Part shown: positions 1 through 12,389 of the stretch, piece after piece
Layout of the letters: every line of letters begins with the position of its first letter
How positions within the stretch are numbered: position 1 is the first letter of the stretch
Assembly (NCBI GenBank): GCA_036346225.1
Contig: JARFIW010000899.1
Coordinates: forward strand, 2,852,001-2,916,000
DNA from: Platerodrilus igneus
Taxonomy: Eukaryota; Arthropoda; Insecta; Coleoptera; Lycidae
DNA: 64,000 nucleotides
Direction of reading: 5' to 3'
Made by a program: the position numbers and the translations under genes
Notes under the pieces: generated by a model
What the model saw: only the letters and a program-made list of their open reading frames with translations
The model's database searches: none
What the model was told of the DNA's origin: nothing

Positions 1-372
1 AATCTCCAGACTGCTGTAGCATTGCTATTTTAGTGCTACATCGATTACAGAACCACTCAATTTCTCTAGCAACTTCCTCAGTAATACCAATGCACGCATT
101 ATGGCACCATACTACGATAATCGCACTAAATCATTTTATTACTATTGCTTTTGTCACAAAAGGTACTATCAACTTTATCCTGTCCTTTGCAACTCATACG
201 AGGGACATTATTTATGCACTGAGAACTGGCAACACTGGTATTGTCAGGTGAAATCTGGAATTGCCTTCGTACAGTTTGACATTTTTGAGGTTAATAGTAC
301 TCGGAACGTTTTGACGAGCGAGCAATATTTATGTGTTTTTTGCACTGTTTGAAATTTCGTTTCATCCAAAAC
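1..372. other. Upstream flank of the mariner copy, no gene
   Basis: Short open frames here have no recognisable content. The last 100 bases or so probably belong to the mariner 5' untranslated region. I looked for a terminal inverted repeat matching the sequence after the transposase (around 1430-1470) and found none, so the left end of the element is not defined. Confidence 0.4.
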
Positions 373-1382
373 ATGAAATTAACTCGCGAAAATTTTCGAG
401 CTACGATTTATTATGACTTTCGACGTGGTCTAACTCAAGAACAATGCATCAATCAGCTGAATTCAACTTTTGGCGATGAAGCGCTATCCACAGTCACTGG
501 ATATCGCTGGCACATTGAATTCAAACGTGGACGCAATTCGCTCACGGACGAAGTTAAAGAGGATCATCCAAAATCGGTAGATGTGCCGGAAAATATCGAT
601 TCTCTGCGAAAACTAATTGAAGAAGATCGTCATGTGACATAACAAGAAATCGAAAAATGTTTGAACATTGGTATGACCAGCATACATAAGATTTTGCACG
701 AACATTTGTGTGTTCGGAAGCTGTGTGCGCGTTGGATTCCACATTTGTTGACAGATGCTCAGAAATGTGCTCTTGTCGATTGGTGCCGTAAAATGATTTC
801 AAAATACAACTGTGGTGCATCCAAAGCGGTATACAACACTGTCACGAGTGACGAGTCGTGGATTTATGCGTATGAGCCAGAAAGAAAAAGGCAGTCGGCA
901 GTTTGGGTGTTTCAATGTGAAGCAAAGTCAACAAAAGTTGTTCGTTCTCGAAGCGTGGCGTTTTTCTTCACGAAAACGGGTCCTGTGGCAACTATAGCTC
1001 TCGAAAATCAAAAGACCGTTAATTCAGCGTGGTATACGACCATTTGTTTGCCTGAAGTTTTAGGTAACTTGAGAGAAACCAACCCAAAACGACGAACCAT
1101 TTTGTATCATGACAATTCGAGCTCACACACATCACATGCAACAAACGAGTATTTGGACACACAAGAGATTGAATTGATGGGTCATGCTCCTTACAGCTAC
1201 GACTTCTGTTTCCAGTAATTAAAGATAAACTGCGTGAACAACGATTTTCAACGCCCGAAGAAGCGGTTGAGGCATTCAAAACGCATGTTTTAGAGCTACC
1301 ATCTTCTGACTTGACAAAGTGCTTTGAAGTGTAGTTCAATCGCATGCAAAAGTGTATAGATCTTAAAGGTGATTATTTTTAA
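373..1382 (+). pseudogene. mariner-family transposase, inactivated
   Basis: A mariner (IS630/Tc1-mariner superfamily) transposase would cut and paste its own element at TA dinucleotides. The start at 373 gives the N-terminal helix-turn-helix region (LTREN...TQEQCINQL, then GRNSLTDE and VPENIDSLRKLI). The catalytic half is readable: first Asp in TSDESWIYAYEPE, second in YHDNSSSHTS, third in GHAPYSYDF, the DD34D pattern of mariners. Breaks: an in-frame TAA at 640-642, a small internal deletion near 950-965, a larger deletion plus frameshift just after the third Asp (about 1215-1220), and a TAG at 1332-1334 in the shifted C-terminal frame, which ends near 1382 (MQKCIDL...). It cannot make a working enzyme. 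Family assignment is strong. Subfamily is not resolved and no terminal inverted repeats were identified. Confidence 0.9.
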
Positions 1383-3531
1383 AAGCAATAGAAGTATTTT
1401 TCATCAAATTCATTTGTTTATTCTTTCTATTCTCAATACATAAATAGTGTCCCACGTTATAGCCTTACATATTTTTTACGATTTTTGTTTAACGAGAATT
1501 TCCTATAATTGAAAAGAGCCCACGGCAAGTTCGGATGGAAGATGGCTCAAAGTTGAGGAAATCTCAAAGGCAAAGCGGCTAGTCGAACTATATGCTCTGG
1601 GTGGAACATGAGCTGTGGGTCGGGGTGGAATTGCGACCACTAATATGAAGAATAAGGCGCCACCGTATTTTTCTATACAGGGAAGACCTGACTCAAGTCC
1701 CTTGTACAAGGCTAATGCGGAAACCTTTCTCCTATAGCCGCTATACAAATTTTTAAAGACCACATAATCTCTGAAGTTTCTTACCTTATAGCTCGACCTT
1801 GACCTTAGTAATCCTCTGCAGCACCTGTGAACAGATTAAACAAAGAATAGCACTGTTTGTGCATTCATACTCAAAAATATTTAAATTCAATTGGAATCAT
1901 CTTTCATTCATCCTCAATAAAAAGAATAGTCTTTTGTTCGAAAATAAAATCTATTCCTCTAGTATTCAATAATGTGCTTTTATACAAAATATCTTTCTTT
2001 CTTTATATCTTGATTAATTTAAATTGTGAAAATTATTTACAGAAGGCACTGGATAAAATCAGTACCAATACCATTAAATGTGGTTTTATTTAACAAATTG
2101 ACAAAGCATAAAGTTGCTTATTTATAACAAAAAGTTAATTAGGGTAGATCTACCTTAATTTCACAATGGATAATTTCAAATAAGTATTCATGAAATATCA
2201 AATATAGAAATTTAATTTTTAAGTGCTCATAATTATAAGAATTCACTTTCTATAACACGTAATGACATCTTCTGATGTTTCATTGAATTAATAAAAGAAT
2301 GAGGTAAGTAAAAGTTACAGGTTCCTATTGCTTACATTGAAAAATATAATTGTGGTCTGTCCTTGACCTATTTAGAAGTTTACACAACTTGATTAAACAA
2401 AAATTATCTCGTTACTACGTCCATAGTTCAAATAACATACAAAAACAGTTTTGTTTTTACATACCAGAACTCCGATTTTGTCTCAAAAATACCTGCTTGG
2501 GAGCTTACGTCAACATTGAAATACGGAATCCTCCAATTTAAACGAATAATTGTACTGCATACTGAAAATCACATTACTCGGCCTCCATTTTGAGTAATTA
2601 CATTCCGCCTGGACCACACCATGAACCAAGCGTAGAAACCAATCTGCGTGTTAATTTAAAGATGCTCCAGGTGTAATTCAAACCACGAGAATTATCAAAT
2701 GTTGTTTGTGATTAAACTGAATACTTTATATATAAAATTCCATGTTATATATAAATAAAATTGCTTTATGTAATTTAGATTGAATACCATATATAAAAAT
2801 TTCATTATACTTTAAGTTGCATTATAATATAACTTACATTATAATTTAAGTTGCACTGAAAATTTTTAATTAATATCGTTACAGAAACAAATTTACTTCC
2901 TGTTCCCAACGGCCCTTTAACCAAAAAATTTCACGTCATCTACGAGTTCGCACGTGCTTCCAACACGAAAAACAGCAAAGAAACATTGTTTCTAAGAACA
3001 ATTCGACCTGCTTTCACCACAGCTGTGTTAGAAGTATCGGGTCAAGCAAGTTGCTGCCCGGTAACAACGTTACTTCGTAATTTCCGAATAGATGGAACTC
3101 TAGGAATGATACTAAATAGAAGCTTTTATCTTGTCACCGTGGAAATTAAATTTTAATTTGAACTGAATGCTAGTACTTTATTGGGCAATAGGTAATATTT
3201 AATTAAATGGATTGGACAGCATTATAATGCATTATATTATTTATTATTAAATAAAGGGATTAGTTATACGGACATATTTAGGTAGAAAATAAAATTGCTA
3301 CAACGTATCTTCATCTTATCTTTTAGGCATTCTTGGTATGTGATTCAGACAGATATCCTTTGTACCAAAACGTAATTTAAGGATATAAAAAAAATTCTTA
3401 TGTGGTTCAATAATTATATCATAAGCAGTTTCAGCAGTAACTGTATTTATTTTTATTAAATTCCAGAAATTTAAATTACGATTTATTCTGGTGATTTTAT
3501 GTCTAAATTCTTTTTTAAACATTATCTAGCT
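1383..3531. other. Intergenic, AT-rich; no recognised gene
   Basis: Mostly AT-rich DNA. A patch with higher GC at about 1500-1830 (open on the minus strand over 1503-1763) has no motif I can name and may be an old repeat fragment. A possible orphan exon at 2885-3156 is listed separately. The remainder shows nothing beyond short A/T runs. Confidence 0.5.
2885..3156 (+). other. Possible orphan exon or old repeat fragment
   Basis: A stretch with clearly higher GC than its surroundings starts right after a splice-acceptor-like TTACAG (2879-2884) that follows an AT-rich run. One plus frame is open for about 90 codons without a stop until TAA at 3154-3156. A second plus frame is also open for about 200 bases, so openness alone is weak evidence. 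I recognise no domain in either translation and see no matching donor-bearing exon nearby. It could be an exon of a host gene, or a decayed transposon piece with unusual composition. Confidence 0.2.
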
Positions 3532-3538
3532 CTCAGTT
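3532..3538. repeat. Tentative LINE target duplication, left copy (CTCAGTT)
   Basis: CTCAGTT stands immediately before the point where similarity to the other RTE-like copy (near 44980) begins, and recurs at 6100-6106 just past the ATG-repeat tail. Seven bases could match by chance, but both copies sit at the expected borders. Confidence 0.5.
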
Positions 3539-5036
3539 ATCCGATACTTCGACACGAGTTTGAATTAGCATTAAAGAGTCTGAAAAATGGTAAGGCGCCG
3601 GGTACAGATAAGGTGCAAGCAGAAACTCTAAAAGCCGCTGGACAAGCAGTAACAGAACGTCTCTTCCAACTTGTAAGCGATTAGTACGAGACAGGCAGAT
3701 ACCCAAAGATTTCAAACGTAGCATCATAGTAACTATACCAAAAAAGAAAGGCGCGGATAGATGTGAAAAGTTTCGAACAATAAGTTTGATAGCACACGTG
3801 TCAAAAATATTAACTAGAATTGTGCAAAGACGAATGGAAAAACGAGCTGAAGAAATACTAGGAGAAGACCAATTTGGGTTTAGGCGAAACAGGGGAACAC
3901 GGGAGGCTATTTTAGCTCTGAGAGTGATAATGGAGAAAACAATAGAAAAAGGGGAAAGCATGTATATAGGGTTTGTAGATCTGGAAAAAGCATTCGACAA
4001 TATAAATTGGAAAAAAATGTTTGAAATACTCAAAAAGATTGGAATGAGTTATAGGGATAGACGAATAGTACATAACTTATACAAAGAGCAAACAGCAGTA
4101 ATAGAATTAGAGCAGGAACGTAGAGAAGTAAACATTAGGAAAGGGGTGAGACAGGGATGTGCCCTATCCCCATTGATTTTTAACTTGTACATAGAAGAGG
4201 CAATGAATACTGTCAAATGCAGGAAGACATTTGGAATTACTATGCAGGGACAAAAAATTGATATGCTTAGATTTGCAGATGATATAGCGGTATTGGCGTC
4301 TAGCAAGGAAGAAGCTGCTCTTAATGAAATGGAAACGGTTCTAACAGAGAGATACGGTATGAAAATTAACAAAACTAAAACTAAAGTTCTAGTTTGCAAA
4401 GGTGGGGAAAATAAATCAAAAACAAGAATACAAGTATTTAACACGAACTTACAAGAGGTTAAGGATTTCTGCTACCTAGGAAGCCAAATAACGCAAGATG
4501 GAAAAAGCACAAAAGATATAAAACAAAGATTAGCACAAGGTCGTGCTACATTTAACAAGACAAAGCAACTACTGTGCTCAAAGACCACAAACATAGAAAC
4601 AAGGAAAAGATTGCTTAAACCATATGTGTGGAGCACAGCACTGTACGGCTGTGAAGCCTGTACAGTAGGAGAAGCGGACAAGAAAAAGGTAGAAGCCTTT
4701 GAAATGTGGTGCTACAGGCGTATGATGAAGATATCATGGACAGACAAAGTTAAGAACGAAGAGGTACTAATAATGGTAGGGGAAGAAAGAAATATGTGGA
4801 AAACGGTAAAAAATTAGAGAGATAGGATGATAGGCCACATACTACGGCATGAGGGAATATTGCGAAATATATTAGAAGCAAAGATAGGAAAAAAGAGAAA
4901 AAGAGGCAGACCTAGATCAGACTACTGCACACAGATAGTAATAGATGTAGGCTGTAGAGGTTTCAGGGATATGTGTAGGGTAGCCCAGAATAGAAATCAA
5001 TGGAGGTACGCATCCAACCAATCCCAAGATGGATAA
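3539..5036 (+). pseudogene. LINE reverse transcriptase, truncated and frameshifted
   Basis: The RT would copy the element's RNA at a nicked chromosomal target. Readable blocks: LKNGKAPGTDKV (thumb-side lead-in), IPKKKGADRCEKFRTISL, EDQFGFRRNRGTREAI, motif A FVDLEKAFD, motif B GVRQGCALSPLIFNLYIEE, and motif C RFADDIAVLA (about 4266-4295) with both catalytic aspartates present. The main open frame is 3786-4817. Breaks: a TAG at 3682-3684 followed by a frameshift near 3695, a TAG at 4815-4817, and a second TAG two codons on (4821-4823). The C-terminal part 4827-5036 carries GHILRHEG, KKRKRGRPRSD and a VGCRGFRDMCR block, typical of the region after the RT in RTE-like elements. The N-terminal endonuclease is absent because of 5' truncation. 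Confidence 0.85.
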
Positions 5037-6099
5037 ACTAATGACAAAAAGATAACTGTGCTTAAACATGATGATTATTATAAGTAACTACAAGAATTGG
5101 TTGGGCAATATTCTCGAATAATGGTAAGTGTGTGAAAGGATTTCCTGAAAAACCATTATTTCGGCAAATGTCTAAGTGTTGGGGGATCTTGGTAGCCACA
5201 GGTTGCTTAACCTCCTTCACTGAATCTCGGTAAAATAGGGTATAGAATTAGAAAACAATAGAAAGGGAACGAGCTGAATACACATGCTGTGTGAGAATTT
5301 CAGGGAACTATGTAGGCTAGCTCAGAATATAAATAAGTGCAGGTACGTGTCCAACCAGTTTTGAGACGAAAAACCTAATGACGAAAAAATAAGCGCAGAT
5401 AAATCTGATGATTAGTATAAACAACTAGTTGTTGGTTGCTAAATACCTGCAACTAATGTTGACTGTGCGAAAAGATAAATTGGAAAATATATTAAATCGC
5501 CAAATGGTTAAGTGTTGGGGGAACTTGGCAGCCACAGGCTGCTTACCTCCATTCAGAACCATTAAAGGTCGGAGAAATAGGGCATATAACTGTAAAACAA
5601 TAGTAAAGTGATCGAACTGCATCTAACAAGAAAGAACAGCGCCTATGAGGAAAGACAACAAACATAGAATAAGAAGAAAATTGTTGAAAGCATATGTGTG
5701 GAGCACAGCACAGTATGCCTATGAAATAGGGGCAGTCGGAAACGCAGACAGAAAAACGGTAGCAGCCTTTTGAAATGCTGCGCTTCAGATGTATGAGGAC
5801 GATAGCATGGACAGACAAAGATAATAACAAATAAGTTACAGAAATAGTAGGGGAACAAGGATATCTGGGGAAAAAGAGAAATAGTAGGGCGGAATACGTT
5901 CTAAGGCATTTTTGGGGAATAGTATGTGATATATTACAAGCAGAGATAGGAGAAAGGAGGTAGATGTAGACCTAGATAAGACAGTTATAGATGCAAACTG
6001 TGCATATTTCAGGGAAATCAGTAGGTTAGTTCAGAATAGGGAACAATGATGGTACGCGACTAACCAGTTCTAGGACTGAAGACCTAATGATGATGAACA
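5037..6099 (+). repeat. Modular LINE 3' region with repeated C-terminal and tail units
   Basis: After the RT stop at 5036 the sequence repeats itself. A tail unit (containing TGTTGGGGGATCTTGG near 5176) runs to about 5280. A short piece of the RT C-terminal end recurs at about 5288-5366. A second tail unit (same landmark near 5514) runs to about 5640. A longer RT C-terminal segment then follows (about 5641-6080, with decayed LLKAYVWSTAQYA), ending in the ATG repeat. The same order appears in the copy at 14430-15202 and partly at 60217-60720, so it belongs to a transposing form and not to this locus only. Confidence 0.65.
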
Positions 6100-6106
6100 C
6101 TCAGTT
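6100..6106. repeat. Tentative LINE target duplication, right copy (CTCAGTT)
   Basis: Right-hand partner of CTCAGTT at 3532-3538, separated from the ATG-repeat tail by a few bases (AACA). Confidence 0.45.
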
Positions 6107-9100
6107 GCAAAAAACGTCAAATTATCAATCAAATTTAATAAATTATTTTGTTTCTGAGTGAGCCATGTGTCAAGTCTTGTTCAAATTATCGACACTAATC
6201 ACTTATTTTATCTTAATTGTGATCAACCGTCAATCACATACAACTAAACCTAACTTAAATCAACCATTTAGAAGCTCTGGCACACTGAAAATAACCCCCA
6301 ACCATACATTAAAATTACCGCTAAAAATGCGTGGTAACTTATAAACATAAAACTATAAGGATTTTAAATGTTTAGTAATCGAATCTAAACCTACGATTAT
6401 CAAAATTTAGCATACTAAGTAGTAAGGTTTGCCCAATAATTTCTATATTACTATCCCTTATAACTAACGATATAAATACATACGTATGTCATAAGCGCAG
6501 ATATGTAAAATAAAATTACATGGGAATTAATTATTAATGAAGGGTTACCAAAGCTGGCTTGGCTCAACACGATTCTATTTTAAACTGTGATTTATTTTAC
6601 GACGAAATTAAAACCTACCCTTTTCTTACATTATTCATGCACGTAGATTCTGTTTCGATCCTCCAACAACATCCGATATATTGTAACATATAAATTTTCG
6701 GTAAAATTTGTCTATTAACCTTAGCGCAACGTAGCTGTTATTTTAGTTGTTATCTAACAACATTTATATAATTCATTCAGTATTATTGTATATTTAATAA
6801 TCAATAAAGTCACAAAGCACATTTTAATCCTAATTAAAAGTAAAATATACAAACTACATATTCCTTTTGATAACATTTATATATACAAACTTGTTAACGT
6901 GTTCCTACATCTTAGAGTATCTAAGATTTTAAAATTGTTCCGACGATTGGCGATCGTTAATCACTTTTCATTTCGTAGTTGAACTGAAAGGTCGCTCCGT
7001 GTTGGAAATGTTCAACATGTGCAGGAAAATCAAGTTTTCCTGGCGACGACGTCGTAACAGACGAGCAGTCTCTTGAAGTTGCCATGACAACTATAGTAAT
7101 AATGTAGTGTATAAATCCCTTAGCGAACGGTTTGTATAAATAAATTAGAATGTGAAATTAATTATTTTATTATAGTGCAATTTTTAACGTATAACTTTTA
7201 ACGTATAACTTTGGACATAAGGCTTTGATGCCGTGTAATTCTACAATCACGAAATATGAAACTTTGATCCCGTACAACTTTAATACCGAAATAAGGATGG
7301 TCTTGTAATAATGTTGGAGGAGACTTCACTTTAATTTATGGAATTCGTTTAGCAAGCAAAGCTGTAGACTACTGTATTCCACATGTGGCCGATGTCGCTT
7401 GTAACCAGCATGCTCTACTGATGCACAGGTCGATTCAAGGTTGCAGATCATTGCCGCGGTCGGTAAGAATGTATTAGTTTATTACATAAAGCGGACGTTA
7501 CAAAGTCCACTACGTAAATGGTGCATGCTATAATATGCTTATGAAACTTGTTTTACATTACGTTGCTTTATACAACTTAATGTCACTTGTATAAATGCTT
7601 TGTCAATTGAATTTTAAATCTCTTGGTAAAGTATAAAGTACAATGAGTACCATAACCTATATTTCTTGTTAATAGCGTGTTCAACTTATATATCATATCT
7701 CACCGATTATACAAGTGTGGATATACCTCCTCAGTTATCTTGTTTTGACAAATTGAAATATTAATATGTTAAATTATAACACTTGAAAGCTATATCATGT
7801 AAATTGGAATTTAAAGTAATCTGATAATTGTTGATTTTTGCCAAACGTTTATTAAGCAATATTTAAACATTGTAAGGTCGCGTAGCGCTACAATGACTAA
7901 TTTATAAAATATAAAATGTCAATAATTAAATTTCTCACTTACAAATCATTTTCATAAGAATTAAAATTTTTTAACAATGTTATTTACTTTTCTTTAAAGA
8001 GAATACAGAATTATTTTATTGAACTTCAGTTCATTTTTCAATAATATTACATTCTCCAAAAATTGGTACGGTGTTTACTAAGTAAACTTAACCGAAAAAG
8101 TATCAAGACAGTAGACACAATTGAAATTAATTTAAAGATACTATATTCATATTGATCCGTGATATATAGGGTGTCTATGTTGGTGGAAACTATGTTTCAG
8201 AGTCACCCCACTCAACATTGGATCTTTGAAGAAGACCAACAGATGTAAGTATGATATGTGTGACTATCACACTTCGTATTCAAAGTGGTTTACGATAATA
8301 TAGGTTTCCAAATTTTCCTTTAAGCAAATCCATTTAGTTACTTGCTTTATAAAAAATTTAGGTAGCGTTCTTTATTCTGTTTCTTTCAATTCAAATATAC
8401 CCACTGACCCAATCTCATGCGACCGTGGGCCAAAAAACCCAGCTAACTCAATGTCTTTAGAGTGTTCATTTACTATAAGCCAATTTCCATCTAAACCTTA
8501 CCCTGGGCTTAATACAAATACATAAGAATTCTCGATAGGTAATGTTAATCTACCACAATTTGTTGTGGGATAGATTGACAGAAAAAATATAGATAATAAT
8601 ACTAGACCTTCCTACAATAAATACGCTTTCGAATAATTTTCAATTTCAAATCTATCTACTCTAAAACAACGAGTTTACGCTATGAATTATATAGTTGGCA
8701 CTTTGTTTTGAGTATCCATTAATTGGATACACATTAAAATAGCGTAAAATTAATCCTTATACTGCTACGACCAAAAGCTCGTTAAAATAGTGCTTGGGTC
8801 GAGTTTTCTAATCTCCTTTTTGGTATGTTGTGATACGCGAGGTTTGAATTATTAATTCTTGTTATTAAAAACGAATTGATTACTCGATTCTTGCTATATG
8901 TGACAGGATTACTCGTGTGCTCCTTTCAGTGGAGTCTGGACCTAGATTGATAAGGCGTTTGTCGTTTCTTTTGTGGAGGGAAGACACGAGTTGCGTGATG
9001 CCAAGTCCATCTGCTCCGCCCTGCTCTGGGGGAGAGTGCGATTAATACTACGCCGTGGACACGCGGGTGAGTCTATTCCCTGTTCTTTTATATGGGTCCT

Positions 9101-9400
9101 AAGTAACTGTAACAACCGCATGTATATAAAGTCCCATGGATGACTAAACTTTGTAGTTTTGGAATAATTGTCGTTGTTAACTAAGCTCCAAAACCGGGAC
9201 CTTTTATTTATTTGAGTCATCACAATTTGCAGTGACCTGTCCTTGGACATGAGATCATCGGCGCGCCAACGTAATATATTATTAATCAAAACATATGAAT
9301 CGGCGTTTGATGTGTCAGTGCACAGCATGTACCTGCTAGTGTTCATAGCACGGGCAATTTTCTGCTGGCTTACAGGGTAACCCCCTTGGAAGAAAAAGTT
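6107..9400. other. Intergenic, AT-rich; possible LINE leader at its right end
   Basis: No protein or RNA gene recognised. A 14-bp unit (TTTTAACGTATAAC) is present twice in tandem at 7182-7209. A tRNA-like stretch near 7330-7445 was examined and not accepted. From about 8900 the composition becomes more GC-rich, with a minus-strand open frame at 8942-9346 that has no recognisable domain. This part may be the 5' leader of the LINE that follows, but nothing proves the link. Confidence 0.45.
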
Positions 9401-9639
9401 TTAGCTTGTACTGAAAGATGTTAGACACAACTGAAGAACTGGTGATCGTGGCGACATGGGAAAGGGAAAGGGAAAACTACAACGACATGGTTGCGATATA
9501 GACTGGTAACCTGGTTCAACCTAATTAAGACACTAACAAGACCTTGACGAAAGCCTCGGACCATCAAAGTCATGGTGGACGACCGAGGCGAAATATATCT
9601 GACCCATCAGATTACGGCCACATGTAGGAATGGAGATTT

Positions 9640-10302
9640 GGTACTTGGAATGTCAGGGGAGTGTACGGCAAAGAGTATATAACTATGAATGGAATGAAAG
9701 AAAGGCGCATGGATGTGCTGTGTTTGAGGGAAACAAAGCGAAAAGGGAAAGATCTTGTTGAATTAGATGACGGTATGTTGGGTTTGTGGTATGGAGTAGA
9801 TAGCAATAAGTTTGGGGCGAAAGGTGTTGGTTTAGTTTTAAATGATCAGGCGATAGGAATTTTGTGAGTTAGAATGAAAGTGAGTTTTAGAACGATTTTT
9901 GTAGTAGCATGTTATGCTACAGTGAATAACGATGGGAAGTGTGAGCAGTTTTGGCAGAAGTTGAAATTAGACACACGCGAAAGGAATAACCGCGTGGTTC
10001 TATTAGACGTTGTGAATAGTTGAGTCGGAGTACACAGAAAAAATGCTGAGTATGTGGTAGGTCCGTTAAGAGCGAATGAAAATTGAGATATATTAGTGAG
10101 TATATGTATGGAAAGAGAATTGTTTGTATCCAACACATGCTATAAACATATGGGCATACACAAGTACACATGGCAAAAGATAAATGCGAGAAGTATAATT
10201 GACTTAGTTGTGTTTGATGAAAGTTTAAGAAAACTGGTAAAAGACACGAGAGAAATGAGAGGCTCTGAGTGCATGACCGATCATTTTCTACTACTATGTT
10301 AG
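9640..10302 (+). pseudogene. LINE APE-type endonuclease remnant
   Basis: The frames open at 9661-9867 and 10096-10302 together resemble an AP-endonuclease-like LINE domain. FGTWNVRG at the start is the N-terminal strand. MDVLCLRETKRKG carries the metal-binding Glu region. HKYTWQKINARSIIDLVVFDE is the late DxxVV-type block, and MTDHFLLLC matches the final SDH-type motif with Thr in place of Ser. In a live element this domain would nick the target strand to prime reverse transcription. There are stops at 9867, 10021 and 10086, and the frame changes between the halves. From the end of this block to about 10890 only fragments of the linker to the RT are seen. Confidence 0.7.
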
Positions 10303-10889
10303 AGAGAGAGAGTTGTATGACAGCAAACAGGAATGGGATACTGCTCTTAAGTGTAAAGTTGTTGAGCAAGCATGGGATTGTTTGAAGAAAGGTATGGTGA
10401 AATGTGCTGTGGAAGTATGTGGAACGACGGTGACTGGTACATGTAATAAAAATGCACGGTGGAACGATGAGGTCAAAATGGTTGTCGAGGAAAAAAAGTG
10501 GCATATAAGAGAATGATTGCAGAAAAAGATGTTGAGTTAAGAAACCAACTTCAAGAAGTATATAAGGAGGAAACGCGATATGCGAGAGAAGTAGTGAAGG
10601 CAAGCCTAAAACAACTGGGGCGCGAGGGAGGGTGAAATATTGCAGAGTGATTATGAAAGGAATAAAAACCTGTTTTGAAAATAGATAAGGAAGACAAGAA
10701 AGGGTTGAAATAAGTATGCGAATGTCGGTGTTAACAGTAGAAATGAAATTGTTTGGGACGAAGCAAGTGTGAGAAGCTGTTGGAAAGAATATTTAAAGAC
10801 GCTGCATGGTGGTGGCAAGAAGGATACAGATAACTGGATGATGAAGAGAGCAGTAATATACTGGTCGAAAAAGTAGATAATAGTATAAA

Positions 10890-11690
10890 GTTTGAATGCA
10901 TGAAGATGAGGTATGGAAGGCGGTAAGAACTCTGAAGAATGGCAAAACGTCGGGTGTAGATGAAATAACAAGTGAAATGTTTAAATATGGATCTCGGGTG
11001 ATATCTGAATGTTTGTGCAAACTGAAAGGGTTGTGTAAAGAACGAGCGCATGTGGCTGAAGATTGGAAGAGTGCGCATTATCCGTTTGCACAAAGGTAAA
11101 GGCAGCAAGTATGAATGCAAAAATTATCGCGGGATAAGTCTGTTGAGTGTGCCCAGTAAAGCGTACGGAAAAATTGTGAACGAGGGAGTTCGTAAGAGAA
11201 TACAGAGCAAGATGTGGGACGTTCAATGTGGTTTTATGCCTGGAAGAGGATGTGTGGATCAAATGTTCGCAATGCAACAAATTGCTGAAAAGTATATGCA
11301 TGGCAGAAAGAAATGTATGTAGCATTTGTAGATCTGGAAAAAGCGTATGACTGTGTGAACAGAAGGGAATTATGGAAGGCGTTGAGTGAATACGGAGTAA
11401 GTGCTTGATAAAATATATCTGAGCAATGTACGAAGGTAGTAGAGCATGTGTACGTGAGAACAGTTATACGGGGAAATACTTTGACATTGTGAAAGGCGTA
11501 AGACAGGTCTGTGTGACGCCACCATGGCTGTTCAATGTATTATGGATAAATGTATCAGGTAGGCCTGCGAAGGTATGGAATAGAATACGGATGATGCAGT
11601 ATTGTTGGCCGAATCGTGACAAGATTTGCAACGAATGCTTGACAGACTTTCGGAAGCGTGTGGAAATACACAATTGGAAGTGAATGTAAA
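10890..11690 (+). pseudogene. LINE reverse transcriptase remnant
   Basis: Read in several frames: VWKAVRTLKNGKTSGVDEIT (10896-11099), then IRLHKGKGSKYECKNYRGISLL and QCGFMPGRGCVDQM (11050-11322). Next comes motif A as AFVDLEKAYDCVN after a stop at 11320-11322, then motif B as IVKGVRQVCVTPPWLFNVL (Gly to Val in the usual RQGC). The active-site FADD box is not intact (MMQYCWPNRDK lies where it should be). The polymerase is dead. Order and spacing of the blocks match LINE RTs. Confidence 0.7.
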
Positions 11691-11933
11691 TAAGATGAAA
11701 GTAATGATTTTTGACGAGATGGCGAAATTTATGACTTTGTATTTTGAATGAACAATGACACGATAGAGAAAGTGAATGACTTCGTGTACCTCGGTAAAAA
11801 GTTTTGAGTAATGGAAATCTGGATGATAAAATAAAAAGTATGGCAAATGCTAGAAGAAAAGGATCTGAAAGTATGTGGGCAGTGAACAGAAATGAAGGAT
11901 TGAGTATAAATGCAAAGTTGACCATTTACAATA

Positions 11934-12389
11934 GTGTGTATGACAACTGTTCTGTATGGTAACGAAAGGGTCTGGCAGAAGAAGCATGTTAGTCATATAA
12001 TTGCTGCAGGAATGAGGTTCCTAAGAAATGTGTGCGGAAAAACGTTGAGATACAGAGAGTGTGGTGTGCACGTTACCCTTAAGCAGTTAAGCGAGCGAAA
12101 TACGCTTAGATGGTTTGGACATATGGAAAGAATGAACGAGAATAGACTTACTAAACGTATATATGCAAGCAAGATGACTAGTAAAGCTGTAAGGGACAGA
12201 CCGAGTAAAAGATGGTTGAATGTAGTAGAGGAGGTTCTGAAAGAGCGATATGTAAGAAGTATGAGGAATAAAAGAGCCTGCCAAAAGCAATGTATGATTG
12301 CTACAGAGGCAAAGGAAGTATATAGGGGCCGAGGGATGTGTAGAAAGATTGTGAATGGTGCTGGGAGTAAAAGTAATGTAGTAGTCTAA
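11934..12389 (+). pseudogene. LINE ORF2 C-terminal fragment
   Basis: An open frame of 151 codons follows the RT remnant: TTVLYGNERVWQ, then MRFLRNVCGKTLRYRECG, RWFGHMERM, KAVRDRPSKRWLNVVEEVLKE and RACQKQCM. This is the conserved tail that follows the RT in many APE-type LINEs. The basic RPSKRW block corresponds to the GRPR block of the RTE-like copies. Its catalytic role, if any, is unknown. It is the best-preserved part of this element. Confidence 0.65.

Larger units (their letters stand above)
3539..6099 (+). mobile_element. RTE-like LINE, 5'-truncated copy 1
   Basis: A non-LTR retrotransposon lacking the endonuclease: it starts inside the reverse transcriptase and ends in a short ATG-type repeat (ATGATGATG at 6086-6096), the kind of 3' microsatellite seen in RTE/BovB-type LINEs. 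Related copies lie at 14430-15202, 43060-45535 and 60217-60720. The 5' truncation with a possible 7-bp target duplication fits target-primed reverse transcription that stopped early. Clade placement rests on the 3' tail and the RT C-terminal GRPR region and is not certain. Confidence 0.75.

Noticed and set aside
1420..1475. GTGTCCCACGTTATAGCC as a mariner terminal inverted repeat
   Set aside because: No matching inverted copy was found on the left side within 1-372.
7330..7445. tRNA-like or SINE-like segment (GGTCGATTC box)
   Set aside because: The B-box-like word is imperfect, the A box is not convincing, and no cloverleaf or poly(A) tail can be drawn.
8942..9346. 134-codon open frame on the minus strand
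   Set aside because: No recognisable domain, next to a plus-strand LINE; composition fits a repeat leader. Mentioned only as part of the interval.
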